Under the pieces are notes generated by a model. That model was given only the letters and a program-made list of their open reading frames with translations, searched no databases and was not told the DNA's origin. Below are positions 1-7,762 of a stretch of DNA of 64,000 nucleotides, in pieces. The position numbers and the translations under genes were made by a program. Location of the stretch: NCBI GenBank assembly GCA_030697165.1, contig JAUYQQ010000011.1, positions 1 to 64,000 of the forward strand, written 5' to 3'. Positions within the stretch are counted from its first letter, which is position 1. Each line of letters begins with the position of its first letter. Source of the stretch: Acidobacteriota bacterium. GTDB lineage: Bacteria > Acidobacteriota > Vicinamibacteria > Vicinamibacterales > UBA2999.

Positions 1-51
1 CACCGGCGGACGCTGCTGCGGTTTCTGGCAATGGGGGCACCGCGGTAGGGG

Positions 52-107
52 TGGGCTTGGGGCTTGGGGTTTGGGGCTTGGGGATTGGGGCTTGGGGCTT
101 GGGGCTC
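52..107 (+). repeat. 7-bp tandem array, GGGGCTT units
   Basis: Eight consecutive 7-bp units, mostly GGGGCTT with GGGGTTT, GGGGATT and GGGGCTC variants. The regular GGGG runs every seven bases could form G-quadruplexes on this strand. Three units of the reverse complement (AAGCCCC) lie at 351-371. Confidence 0.85.
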
Positions 108-145
108 ACTACAAACTCCGCCCAACTTTTCGCCACACCTCCTTC

Positions 146-288
146 CCGTCATCCTCGGGCTTGTCCCGAGGACCCATTCCACCGTCGCGCAGCCGGTTGG
201 GGTGGGCGCGATGTATCTGTGACGTGCGTCGCCTTCAGGAGTGTAGCCATTGAACAATGGGTCCTCGGGACAAGCCCGAGGATGACGG
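146..288. repeat. Inverted repeat with 33-bp arms
   Basis: Arms at 146-178 and 256-288 are reverse complements over 33 bases; the left arm contains CCTCGGGCTTGTCCCGAGGA, which is itself self-complementary. The spacer is 77 bp. The G-rich and C-rich arrays at 52-107 and 351-371 form a second, outer pair, so the structure is nested. No transposase is adjacent. Confidence 0.85.
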
Positions 289-371
289 ACGGGGGAATGA
301 CAAGTGAAGGGAAGGGGGAATCCGGCCTCCCCTCCCACTCCCTAATTCCTAAGCCCCAAGCCCCAAGCCCT

Positions 372-752
372 TTAATCCAAAACGAAGCGCTTGTACTCGA
401 GCGACGGCCGGCCGAAGTTCAGCAGCAGACCCAGCCGGTGCCCGCTGAGTGCGAGGTAGTTCAACACCTGAGCCTGCTCCACCGGACCCGTGAGCGTCGA
501 CGCTTTCACCTCGACCACCAGTTCGTCGAAGCACACGAAGTCGATGCGGTGATATCCCGTCAGCCGGCGTTTCTTGTAGACGACCTGGCAGGGCACCTGC
601 TGCGCAAATGGAATGGCGAGTAGTTCAAACTCCACTGCGAGCGCCTCGCAGTAGATCTGCTCGAGCAGGCCGCGATGGAGAATCCTGTGGACCTCCATGG
701 CTGCGCCGATGATTTGGTATGTCCTCGGGTCATGCAATTGATGGATCGACAT
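372..752 (-). CDS. GxxExxY-family protein
   Basis: A 126-residue protein of the GxxExxY family, named for the motif seen here as G-L-L-E-Q-I-Y near residues 28-34. It shows the usual order: an N-terminal helix ending in that motif, a central strand region (VVYKKRRLTGYHRIDFV) and the conserved VEVKA segment followed by a Q-x2-NYL helix. The family has a PD-(D/E)XK-like fold and no settled function; a nuclease-like role is only inferred. Length is typical. It stands alone, and its stop codon abuts the C-rich repeat at 351-371. Confidence 0.85.
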   Translation of the reverse strand: MSIHQLHDPRTYQIIGAAMEVHRILHRGLLEQIYCEALAVEFELLAIPFAQQVPCQVVYKKRRLTGYHRIDFVCFDELVVEVKASTLTGPVEQAQVLNYLALSGHRLGLLLNFGRPSLEYKRFVLD

Positions 753-1091
753 GCCCCGGGATGTTCACGATCCGTTCCACGCGCCGGTTAGTGGCAATTG
801 CTCGCCAAGAGATGCAGAGCGGACGACCTATTGATGTGAGGGTGGCAGAACTTGAGGCACCGGGAGTTGTGAAGCGCTGTAATTCCTGCAACCCCAGACC
901 CGCGACGCCGGGCTCCGCCCGGCGCACGCTGCGAACAACGAACCCGGGACTCAAGAGAACCGCAGCGGTCGAATCGGGTTCTCTTGATCCCGGGTTCGTC
1001 GTTCGCAGCGCGGCCCGGAGGGCCGCCGCGGGTCTGTCAGTCTTGCCGTGAATCTGTGACTAATCGGTGTCTAATCTGTGGCCGTCTTCAA
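753..1091. other. Intergenic region with a large palindrome
   Basis: About 340 bases with no supported gene. The short readings possible here run through the inverted repeat and look like nothing known. The region holds the palindrome at 896-1035. I see no clear promoter. Confidence 0.5.
896..1035. repeat. Nested inverted repeat
   Basis: Inner arms 928-961 and 977-1009 pair over about 33 bases with one mismatch and one missing base; the arms contain GAACCCGGGACTCAAGAGAA and its near complement. Outer short arms AGACCCGCG (896-904) and CGCGGGTCT (1027-1035) extend the structure. It is not flanked by transposase sequence and does not end in a T-run, so it is more like a mobile or REP-type palindrome than a simple terminator. 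Confidence 0.8.
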
Positions 1092-2294
1092 TCAGTGGCC
1101 GATGGCTGCTGCCAGCCGAGTAATGCCCTCAGTGATCTGTTCGTGGCTGACGCCCGAGAACGCCAGCCGCGCAAATCCGTGGCCCTGGCCGTCCACGAAG
1201 AACGAACTGCCGAGCACGAAACTCACCTTCTGCTTCAGGGCGCGTTCGAACAGTTCGCCGTCGTTCACGCCGGCCGGCAATTCAATCCACAGGAAGAAGC
1301 CGCCACGCGGCGAGGTCCACGTCACGCGGCCCGCGAGTGATGATTGCAGCGCCTGCTCCATCACGGTGCGCTTGGCCTGGTAGTGCGCGCGAAGACCGGT
1401 AGCGATGCGATCGACCACGCCGCGGTCCATGGCGCCGTGCACGATGCGCTGGTCGAACACGCTGCTGCAAATATCGGCGGCCTGCTTCGCCAGTTCCACC
1501 TTCTGCGCGATCTCGCGCGGCGCCACCACCCACGCCACGCGCAGCCCGGGCACGAGGACCTTCGAGAAGCTCCCCAGGTAGACGACCCGGCCGTCGGTGT
1601 CGTCGGCCTTGATCGGCCGCGTATCGGCGGCCGTTGCCACGTCCTCGAAGTAGATCGAGCCGTACGGATCGTCCTCGAGAATCACCAGGTCGTGCCGGCG
1701 CGCCGCCTCGAGCAGCGCCAGCCGCCGGGCGCGGCTCATCAACAGGCCGGCCGGGTTCTGGAAGTTCGGCGTCACGTAGATGAACTTCGCGCGCTGTCCT
1801 TTCGCCGTGATCGCGGCGATGGCAGCGTCGAGCGCGGCGAGGTTCATGCCCTCCGCATCCTGCGGCACGCCCGCAAACTCGCCTTGCAGGTTGTGGAACG
1901 CCGCGATCGCGCCGCTGTAGGTCGGCAGCTCGACGAGGATGATATCGCCCGGATCGATCAGCACGCGGCCCACCAGATCCAGACCCTGCTGCGAACCCGT
2001 GGTGATCACCACGTCTTCGAACGTGCCGCCGATGCCGCGGTCGTGCAGCGTCTTGGCGAGTAATTGCTCAATCAGCGGCCGGTAGCCGCGGGTCGCTCCG
2101 TACTGCAGCGTGTTGCCGTCGCGTTTCGCCAGCAGGTCGGCGGTGATCGATTGCAGATCGTCCCAGGGAAAGACCTCGGGCGCAGGGTACCCCGCCGCCA
2201 GCGAGATCAACCCGGGCACCGCGGCGCCGAGAATGCCGGTGCGGCGAATCGCCGATTCCTGGAACTGTTGGGCCGCGTGGGATAGATGGCTCAT
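1092..2294 (-). CDS. PLP-dependent aminotransferase, class I/II (2-aminoadipate transaminase-like)
   Basis: A 400-residue fold-type I aminotransferase of the group that includes LysN-like 2-aminoadipate and aromatic transaminases. The PLP lysine is K245 in GSFSKVLVPGLRVAW. The cofactor and substrate motifs NFQNPAG and LEDDPYG are also present. The reaction would be transfer of an amino group between an amino acid and a 2-oxo acid in the cytosol; the substrate cannot be told from sequence. A long in-frame extension upstream is the shadow of the neighbouring gene. I take the ATG at 2294 because it forms an ATGA overlap with the stop of the upstream membrane-protein gene and starts a normal family N-terminus. 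Confidence 0.9.
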   Translation of the reverse strand: MSHLSHAAQQFQESAIRRTGILGAAVPGLISLAAGYPAPEVFPWDDLQSITADLLAKRDGNTLQYGATRGYRPLIEQLLAKTLHDRGIGGTFEDVVITTGSQQGLDLVGRVLIDPGDIILVELPTYSGAIAAFHNLQGEFAGVPQDAEGMNLAALDAAIAAITAKGQRAKFIYVTPNFQNPAGLLMSRARRLALLEAARRHDLVILEDDPYGSIYFEDVATAADTRPIKADDTDGRVVYLGSFSKVLVPGLRVAWVVAPREIAQKVELAKQAADICSSVFDQRIVHGAMDRGVVDRIATGLRAHYQAKRTVMEQALQSSLAGRVTWTSPRGGFFLWIELPAGVNDGELFERALKQKVSFVLGSSFFVDGQGHGFARLAFSGVSHEQITEGITRLAAAIGH

Positions 2295-3295
2295 GCGCGC
2301 GTCACCTGCTGAAGGCCGTCGGACCGGACCGGCACCGTCGACCCTTGCAGCGTGCGATGCAGGCGCACATAGGTGGCCACGCCGGTCAGGCCGACGAACT
2401 GGAAGACGAGCCCGCGCACCAGCCACGCGAAGACCTGCAGCGGCAGCGCCGCCAGGCCGACGAACGGGACGAAGGCAATCAGGCCGAGCGCCGCGGTCGC
2501 CAGAATCGAGACGCCAGTCGCCATCAGCATCAGCGCGAGAATCGAAGCCAGAACCTGGCCCATCGCCTTCAGCCGCCGGCGCAGCAACCGCGCCACGTGC
2601 GGCACGGCCTCCAGGACGTCGCAATCCTCGGCGGCGATCACGATCTGCAGCAGCAGGTAGACGAAGTTCACCAGCGTGACGGCGAGAATAAGCCCGAGCG
2701 AGGCCAGCGTCACGGCCAGCGGGCCGGCGAGGGTCGCCGTAGCCGGCGGGCCGAACACCAGCACCATGTAGCTCCCCGCCAGCAGCGCATAGGCCACCGT
2801 CAGCCCGATCCCCAGCCGCAGGTAGCGCGAAAACAGCGAGCGCACGCCGGTCGTAAAGCGTTCCACGTTGGATTGACTCGCCTGCTTCAACGACGACAGG
2901 CGCAACGGCGGCTGCTCGATGGGGCCCGCCACCCGGTCTCCGGCCAGCAGCACGGTCACGCTGCCGGCCTTGACCGCGAACATCAGCACCGAACCGCCGC
3001 ACAACACCAGGCCGAGCGCCGCCAGGAACGCGGCCAGCGCAAACGGCTGCGCCAGCAGCACGCCAACCATGGTCGAAATGATCCGGCTCGGTTCAAGGCG
3101 GAGGAGCTCGAACGGATTCCCGCCGACGACCAGCGCCACCAGCACGAGGCCGCCGACGATGGGCACGGCGAGCAGGGTCTTGAACAAGGTGTCGGCCAGG
3201 AACTGGACGAGGACCACTTGCCAGTTGGCGGCGGTCACGAGGGCACCGCGCTTCAGGGCGAACTTCAACGAACCGGCTGTGCTGGACAGATCCAC
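2291..3295 (-). CDS. Multi-pass membrane protein of unknown function
   Basis: I do not recognise this 334-residue protein. It has about six to seven hydrophobic segments, several of them in long Leu/Val/Ala-rich pairs, and a short basic loop (about residues 220-235, RLLRRRLKAMG), so it is an inner-membrane protein. Its stop overlaps the aminotransferase start by 4 bases (ATGA), so the two are probably translated together. Its start lies only 8 bp from the divergent histidine kinase gene, leaving no room for two independent promoters; one of the two starts may be further inside. Function unknown. Confidence 0.75.
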   Translation of the reverse strand: MDLSSTAGSLKFALKRGALVTAANWQVVLVQFLADTLFKTLLAVPIVGGLVLVALVVGGNPFELLRLEPSRIISTMVGVLLAQPFALAAFLAALGLVLCGGSVLMFAVKAGSVTVLLAGDRVAGPIEQPPLRLSSLKQASQSNVERFTTGVRSLFSRYLRLGIGLTVAYALLAGSYMVLVFGPPATATLAGPLAVTLASLGLILAVTLVNFVYLLLQIVIAAEDCDVLEAVPHVARLLRRRLKAMGQVLASILALMLMATGVSILATAALGLIAFVPFVGLAALPLQVFAWLVRGLVFQFVGLTGVATYVRLHRTLQGSTVPVRSDGLQQVTRA

Positions 3296-3303
3296 ATTCT
3301 ACA

Positions 3304-6300
3304 ATGGCCGTGCCGATGGCCTTCCCTTCCTTCATTGCCCGGAGCGCCCAAAAGCTGGCCCTGGGCGGGGCCGTGGCGGCTTTGGCGATCTGGGTGGCGG
3401 CCGAGGTGGTCGAGCGCACCCAGCTCGGGCCCGACCTGGCCACCTCGCGGGCGCGCCTGCAGGCCGAGGTGTCGGGCCAGTTCGCCGCGCTCGGCCGCCG
3501 GCTCGACGCCGCAGTCAGCGCCGTCACGCTTGACGCCGAAACGATGGGGATCGCGCAGCAAGGCGACGCCGTCGCGACCCGCCGAGTGTTCGACCAGGCC
3601 GCCGCCGGCGTGAAGGTCTCGGGAGACGGGGTCGCGATCACGATCTATGGCGCGCGCAACCAGCCGCTGGGGTGGGTCGGCCGCTCTGAAGATATCCCTG
3701 ACGCCCGCCTCACCGGCTCGGCGTCGCAGTTTCTCGCGCAGAGCACGCAAGGCCTGCAGCTGGTCCACGTCCAGCCGGTCGTGGACCCCGCCGACCCGGC
3801 GCGCCACCTCGGCGCCATCGTCGCCGGGGCACCCCTGTCGCCCGAGGGTCGCGCACCCATGGCCGGCCAGGACTTCTTGCTCGAGACGAGCATTGTGCCC
3901 GTGTCGCTGCGCCTCCAGGTCGAGGGCGCGGCCGATGCCGGACCCGATGCGTTCATCATCCGCACCCCGGCCGGCGAACCCCTGGCGGCGGTGCAACTGT
4001 CGGACGCGGATCTGGTGGCGTCACGGCAGCGCATTCGCGATCGCCGGAATGCGGCCGAGATCGCGCTGGCGGCTGTGCTGTTGCTGCTGTTCAGCGGGGC
4101 CCTGCTCGACTGGCGGCGCTCGACGCGGTCGCTGCGGCTCGCGGCCGCCCTGACGCTGGCCGTGGCCTTGCTAATCATCGGGGCGCGCGCGCTGCTGTGG
4201 ATCGCCACACGGCGCGTCGGGCTGGCCGAGCCGGCGCTGGTGCCGGCCTCGCTATGGTCGACGACCTCCGGCGTGCTGCTGGCGTCGCCAGTGGACTTTT
4301 TGCTCACGGGACTGGCGGCGTTGGGCCTGATGGCGCTGGCGACGTCGACCTTCGCCTTGTGGCGCGTGGCCCATCGGCCCGGCATTGGCGTGGTTGTCGT
4401 CGATCGGCCGGTGCTCGCGTGGTTCTTTCTCGCGGTGCAGGTGATGGCCGGCGCCGCGGTGACCGCGCTGGTGGTGTCCTATGCGGCGTTCTTGCGGACG
4501 CACGTCTCGCAGGTGACGGTCGATATCCTGCGCTTCGCCATCGAGCCGCGCGACTGGGCCCGTCTGCTGGTGGTCGTCGGCCTGCTTGCCTTGAACGCCG
4601 CGGTCATTGGTACCGCCGTGCTGGTCCTGCGGGCCGCCTCGTCGCCGTGGGTGTTTGCGACCTCGCCCCGGGCATGGCGGTGGCGCGGAGGCGTGGCGTG
4701 GCTGGTGCCCGCCGCGATCCTGGCGTGGCCCGGGCTGACCGACACCTATGCCCCGCTCGCGCCGACGCTGCTGGCGATCCTGTTCACCGCCGCGGCGGCG
4801 CTGACCCTCCACCAGTTGGCGCCGGCGCTGCCGCGAGGGTCTCGCGCGCGCCGTCTGTTGGTCGCGCTGCTGGCGCTGGTGCTGCCCTCAGTGGTGCTGT
4901 ATCCGTCCCTCGTCGACGCCGCCGAACGCGCGCGCCGTCAGCTCGTGGCCGAGCGCTACGCGCCGGAGGTGCTCAACCAACGCTCCGATCTGCGACTTAA
5001 GCTGTCGCAGGCGCTGGCTGAGATCGATCGCATCGAGGCGCTGGATGCGTTCGTCGAAGTGAGCGACGCGCCGCCAGTGGGGCCGCCCCCCACCGGTGCG
5101 GCGTTCCACGTGTGGTCGCAGACCAGCCTCGCCAGCCAGCGGCTGACGTCGAGCGTGGAGTTGCACAACCGCGACGGCGCCATGGTGAGCCGGTTCGCGC
5201 TGAACCTGCCAGATAACGCGCAGGGCCAGCCGTGGAACGAGACCTCGTGTGAATGGGAGATGCTCGAGGAGGTCTCGCCGTTTTTCTCCGAGGAGCGCCG
5301 GCTGCTGCATGCCGGCCGGGCGATCTGTGCCGCCGACGGCACGGGCCGTCGCGTGGTGGCCGGCTCGGTGGTGGTCCACTCGATGTTGGACTACTCGAAC
5401 CTGTCGTTCATCACCGCGCAAAACCCCTACGCCGCGCTGATGCGATCGGGCCAGCCGGCCCCGGAACCGCGGCCGCGGGCCGAGGTCGAGATGTACGTCT
5501 ACGGCTGGAGCCGGCGCGTGATGTACAGCTCGGTGGAGGCGCCGCCGCCGCTGACCGAGGATGTGTTTCGACGGGCCTACGAGTCCAGGGAGCCGTTCTG
5601 GACCACCATCACGCGCGGCTCCGCGCCGCTCGAGGTGTACGTGATGAGCGATCGCGCGGCCATCTACGTGCTGGGCACCGCCGACCCCACCGCCTTTGGC
5701 CACGTCGTCACCATCGCCGAACTGGTCGCGCTGGCGTTCGCCGTGTTCGTGCTGGTGCTGCTCGGTGCGGCGCTGGCGAACTTTCTGCTGTCGCGGGCGC
5801 CGGCGACCGGCCGGGCCCTGCTGGCCGAGGTGCGCGCCAGTTTCTACCAGAAGCTGTTCCTGGCGTTTGTGCTGTCGGCCGTGATCCCCGTGTTGGCGCT
5901 GGCCCTCGTGTCGCGCGCCTACATGGCGCAGCTGATGTTCGCCGACATTGAGAGCGAGGCCACCCGGCTGGCCAACGTCGCCAGCCGCGTGGTCGAGGAC
6001 GTCGGCGTGCAGATCGGCCAGTCGGCCGTCGACGACAACATCATCGTGTGGCTGAGCCGCGTGATCGCGCAGGACGTCAACATCTTCGAAGGCGCCGAAC
6101 TGCTGGCGTCGAGCGAGCGCGACCTGTTTGCCTCGGGCCTGCTGCCGACGCGCACGCCGGATGAAGTGTTTCGCGCCATCCTGCTCGATGGCCAGCCGTC
6201 GTTCGTCGGCCGCGAGATGGCCGGCGGCCTCGAGTACCTGACGGCCGCCACGCCGGTCAGGATTCCGGGCGGACGGCAGGCGGTCCTGACGGTGCCCCTT

Positions 6301-7257
6301 ACCTCGCGGCAGCAGGAAACGCAGGCGCAGATCGAGGAGCTCGATCGCCGCGTGTTGCTCGCCGCGGTGTTGTTCATCATGCTGGGCGCCGGCATCGGTT
6401 ACTACATGGCGGAACGCATTGCCGATCCGGTCAACCGGCTGATGCGCGCGACGCGGCGCATCGCCAGGGGCGATCTCGACGCGCGGGTGCTGGCGACATC
6501 GGCTGACGAACTGCGGCGGCTGGTGGAAGCGTTCAACCAGATGGCCGCCGATCTGCAGCGCCAGCGGCAGGAACTGGAACGGACCAACCGGCTGGCGGCG
6601 TGGGCCGACATGGCGCGGCAGGTGGCGCACGACATCAAGAACCCGCTGACGCCAATCCAGTTGAATGCCGAGCACCTGCGACGAGTCCACCTGGACCAGG
6701 GCAAGCCCCTGGGCAGCGTGATCGACGACTGCGTCGGCAACATCCTGGGCCAGGTCCGGTTGCTGCGGCAGCTCTCGTCCGAGTTCTCGAGCTTTGCGTC
6801 GGCGCCAGAGCCGAACCCGGTGGCGACCAACCTCTCTGAGTTGGTGGCCGAGATTATCGATCCGTACCGCTCAGGCCTGGCGGGACGCGTGACCATTGAG
6901 ACGCACGTGCCGGCGCAACTGCCGCCGCTGCGCGTGGACCGCATGCTGGTGGGCCGCGCCCTGACCAACGTGATCGAGAACGCGCTGCACGCCATGCCCG
7001 GTGGCGGCGAACTGACGATTGCCGCCGCCCTCGCGCCAGACCGGATGGCGCAGCTGCGCATCACCGACACCGGCATCGGGATGGACGCCGACGCGCTGGC
7101 GCGGATCTTCGAACCGTATTTCTCGACGAAGGCAATCGGGACGGGCCTCGGCCTGACGATTGCCAAGCGCAACACCGAGGCGAACGGCGGGACGATCCGC
7201 GTGGACTCAGAACGCGGCCGCGGCACCAGCGTCACGCTCACGCTGCCGCTCGCCTGA
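3304..7257 (+). CDS. NtrY-like membrane sensor histidine kinase, very large
   Basis: A 1317-residue sensor kinase. The N-terminal two thirds are a long membrane region with many hydrophobic segments and two large extracytoplasmic loops. A final transmembrane helix leads to a HAMP domain at about 1035-1085, then a HisKA domain with the phospho-acceptor H1109 in VAHDIKNPLTPIQ, and a C-terminal HATPase_c with N-box NVIENALHAM and G-box GTGLGLTIAK. The DIKNPLTPIQL signature is typical of NtrY and related nitrogen or redox sensors. It is far longer than NtrY (about 750 residues). No response regulator is adjacent, so it is orphan here. The first ATG is used; the ATG at 3316 is also possible because TACAAT at 3300-3305 overlaps the first start codon. 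Confidence 0.88.
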   Translation: MAVPMAFPSFIARSAQKLALGGAVAALAIWVAAEVVERTQLGPDLATSRARLQAEVSGQFAALGRRLDAAVSAVTLDAETMGIAQQGDAVATRRVFDQAAAGVKVSGDGVAITIYGARNQPLGWVGRSEDIPDARLTGSASQFLAQSTQGLQLVHVQPVVDPADPARHLGAIVAGAPLSPEGRAPMAGQDFLLETSIVPVSLRLQVEGAADAGPDAFIIRTPAGEPLAAVQLSDADLVASRQRIRDRRNAAEIALAAVLLLLFSGALLDWRRSTRSLRLAAALTLAVALLIIGARALLWIATRRVGLAEPALVPASLWSTTSGVLLASPVDFLLTGLAALGLMALATSTFALWRVAHRPGIGVVVVDRPVLAWFFLAVQVMAGAAVTALVVSYAAFLRTHVSQVTVDILRFAIEPRDWARLLVVVGLLALNAAVIGTAVLVLRAASSPWVFATSPRAWRWRGGVAWLVPAAILAWPGLTDTYAPLAPTLLAILFTAAAALTLHQLAPALPRGSRARRLLVALLALVLPSVVLYPSLVDAAERARRQLVAERYAPEVLNQRSDLRLKLSQALAEIDRIEALDAFVEVSDAPPVGPPPTGAAFHVWSQTSLASQRLTSSVELHNRDGAMVSRFALNLPDNAQGQPWNETSCEWEMLEEVSPFFSEERRLLHAGRAICAADGTGRRVVAGSVVVHSMLDYSNLSFITAQNPYAALMRSGQPAPEPRPRAEVEMYVYGWSRRVMYSSVEAPPPLTEDVFRRAYESREPFWTTITRGSAPLEVYVMSDRAAIYVLGTADPTAFGHVVTIAELVALAFAVFVLVLLGAALANFLLSRAPATGRALLAEVRASFYQKLFLAFVLSAVIPVLALALVSRAYMAQLMFADIESEATRLANVASRVVEDVGVQIGQSAVDDNIIVWLSRVIAQDVNIFEGAELLASSERDLFASGLLPTRTPDEVFRAILLDGQPSFVGREMAGGLEYLTAATPVRIPGGRQAVLTVPLTSRQQETQAQIEELDRRVLLAAVLFIMLGAGIGYYMAERIADPVNRLMRATRRIARGDLDARVLATSADELRRLVEAFNQMAADLQRQRQELERTNRLAAWADMARQVAHDIKNPLTPIQLNAEHLRRVHLDQGKPLGSVIDDCVGNILGQVRLLRQLSSEFSSFASAPEPNPVATNLSELVAEIIDPYRSGLAGRVTIETHVPAQLPPLRVDRMLVGRALTNVIENALHAMPGGGELTIAAALAPDRMAQLRITDTGIGMDADALARIFEPYFSTKAIGTGLGLTIAKRNTEANGGTIRVDSERGRGTSVTLTLPLA

Positions 7258-7270
7258 CGGACGTGGCGTG

Positions 7271-7564
7271 CTACAAGCCTAATGTCGAGAACTCGCGTGA
7301 GCCTCGAAATACCGTGGCGATTTCCACGGCACTCGGGCCACGCCGATAGACGATGCGGAAGCTGCCAGAGACGACTTCGCGAAGATCTGGCGACTGTCGT
7401 TCGGGCACGATACGTCCAGAATCTGGAAACTGTCGAAGGCGCTCAACGGCGGTGACTAGACGACGGACAGTCAGATCCGCCCAGGCTGGCGAGTCGGCCT
7501 CAATGAAGGTGCGAATCTCTTCGAGGTCGGCGACCGACCGCGGAGACCAGATGATATCGGTCAC
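7271..7564 (-). CDS. RelE/ParE-family toxin
   Basis: A 97-residue protein with the ParE/RelE layout: an N-terminal strand (IIWSPRSVADLEEI), two helices, and a C-terminal sheet with FRIVYRRGPSAVEIATVFRG. In this family the toxin poisons DNA gyrase (ParE) or cleaves mRNA on the ribosome (RelE); sequence alone does not decide, but the R-x-V-Y-R and the overall spacing favour ParE. The start overlaps the stop of the upstream antitoxin by 4 bases (ATGA), giving the usual antitoxin-first order. Likely a stabilisation or stress module. Confidence 0.88.
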   Translation of the reverse strand: MTDIIWSPRSVADLEEIRTFIEADSPAWADLTVRRLVTAVERLRQFPDSGRIVPERQSPDLREVVSGSFRIVYRRGPSAVEIATVFRGSREFSTLGL

Positions 7565-7743
7565 AGGCCAAGACGGCGCTTGACCTCTTCGTGGGGAATA
7601 CCTTCGCCCCGGTCGAGTTGCCCCAGTCCCTCCTCGATTTTCGCAAGAAACACGAGGCGTTCGATCGCGTCATCAACTGAGGCATCCTCGGGCAGTTCAC
7701 GAATCGCCTCGATCATCCGCTCGCGCGTTATGCGGTGTGCCAT
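7561..7743 (-). CDS. Antitoxin of the ParE pair (addiction-module type)
   Basis: A 60-residue, charged, helical protein (MAHRITRERMIEAIRELP then a helix and HEEVKRRLG at the end), located directly upstream of and overlapping the toxin. The reading frame is open further upstream, but the ATG at 7743 fits best: TAGAAT at 7751-7756 lies 7 nt before it, a -10-like box placed for a leaderless message. It should bind and neutralise the toxin, and as in most such pairs probably represses the operon. No clear ribbon-helix-helix signature is visible, so the family is uncertain. Confidence 0.75.
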   Translation of the reverse strand: MAHRITRERMIEAIRELPEDASVDDAIERLVFLAKIEEGLGQLDRGEGIPHEEVKRRLGL

Positions 7744-7762
7744 CAGGCCGATTCTACTCCTG

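Larger units (their letters stand above)
1..371. other. Repeat-rich region without a supported gene
   Basis: No convincing gene is visible. Bases 1-48 read in frame as fifteen residues followed by TAG, so they may be the 3' end of a plus-strand gene that starts before the window, but this is too short to support. The rest is made of a 7-bp G-rich array (52-107), a long inverted repeat (146-178 with 256-288), and a short C-rich array (351-371) that is the reverse complement of the first array. The C-rich array abuts the stop codon of the next gene. Confidence 0.5.

Noticed and set aside
51-623. 190-residue frame beginning in the GGGGCTT array
   Set aside because: It runs through tandem and inverted repeats and then antisense to the GxxExxY gene; the Gly/Leu/Trp start is only the translated array.
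719-1051. Short open frames over the palindrome at 896-1035
   Set aside because: The predicted proteins on both strands look alike because the DNA is palindromic; this is a repeat signature, not a gene.
2295-3002. In-frame N-terminal extension of the aminotransferase (Arg/Gly/Ala-rich, about 236 residues)
   Set aside because: It is the shadow of the membrane-protein gene in another frame; composition is that of GC-rich antisense or off-frame DNA and the family starts at 2294.
4888-6690. 600-residue open frame antisense to the histidine kinase
   Set aside because: His/Arg/Gln-rich with no known domain; a typical shadow of a GC-rich gene. The kinase on the other strand has clear motifs throughout.
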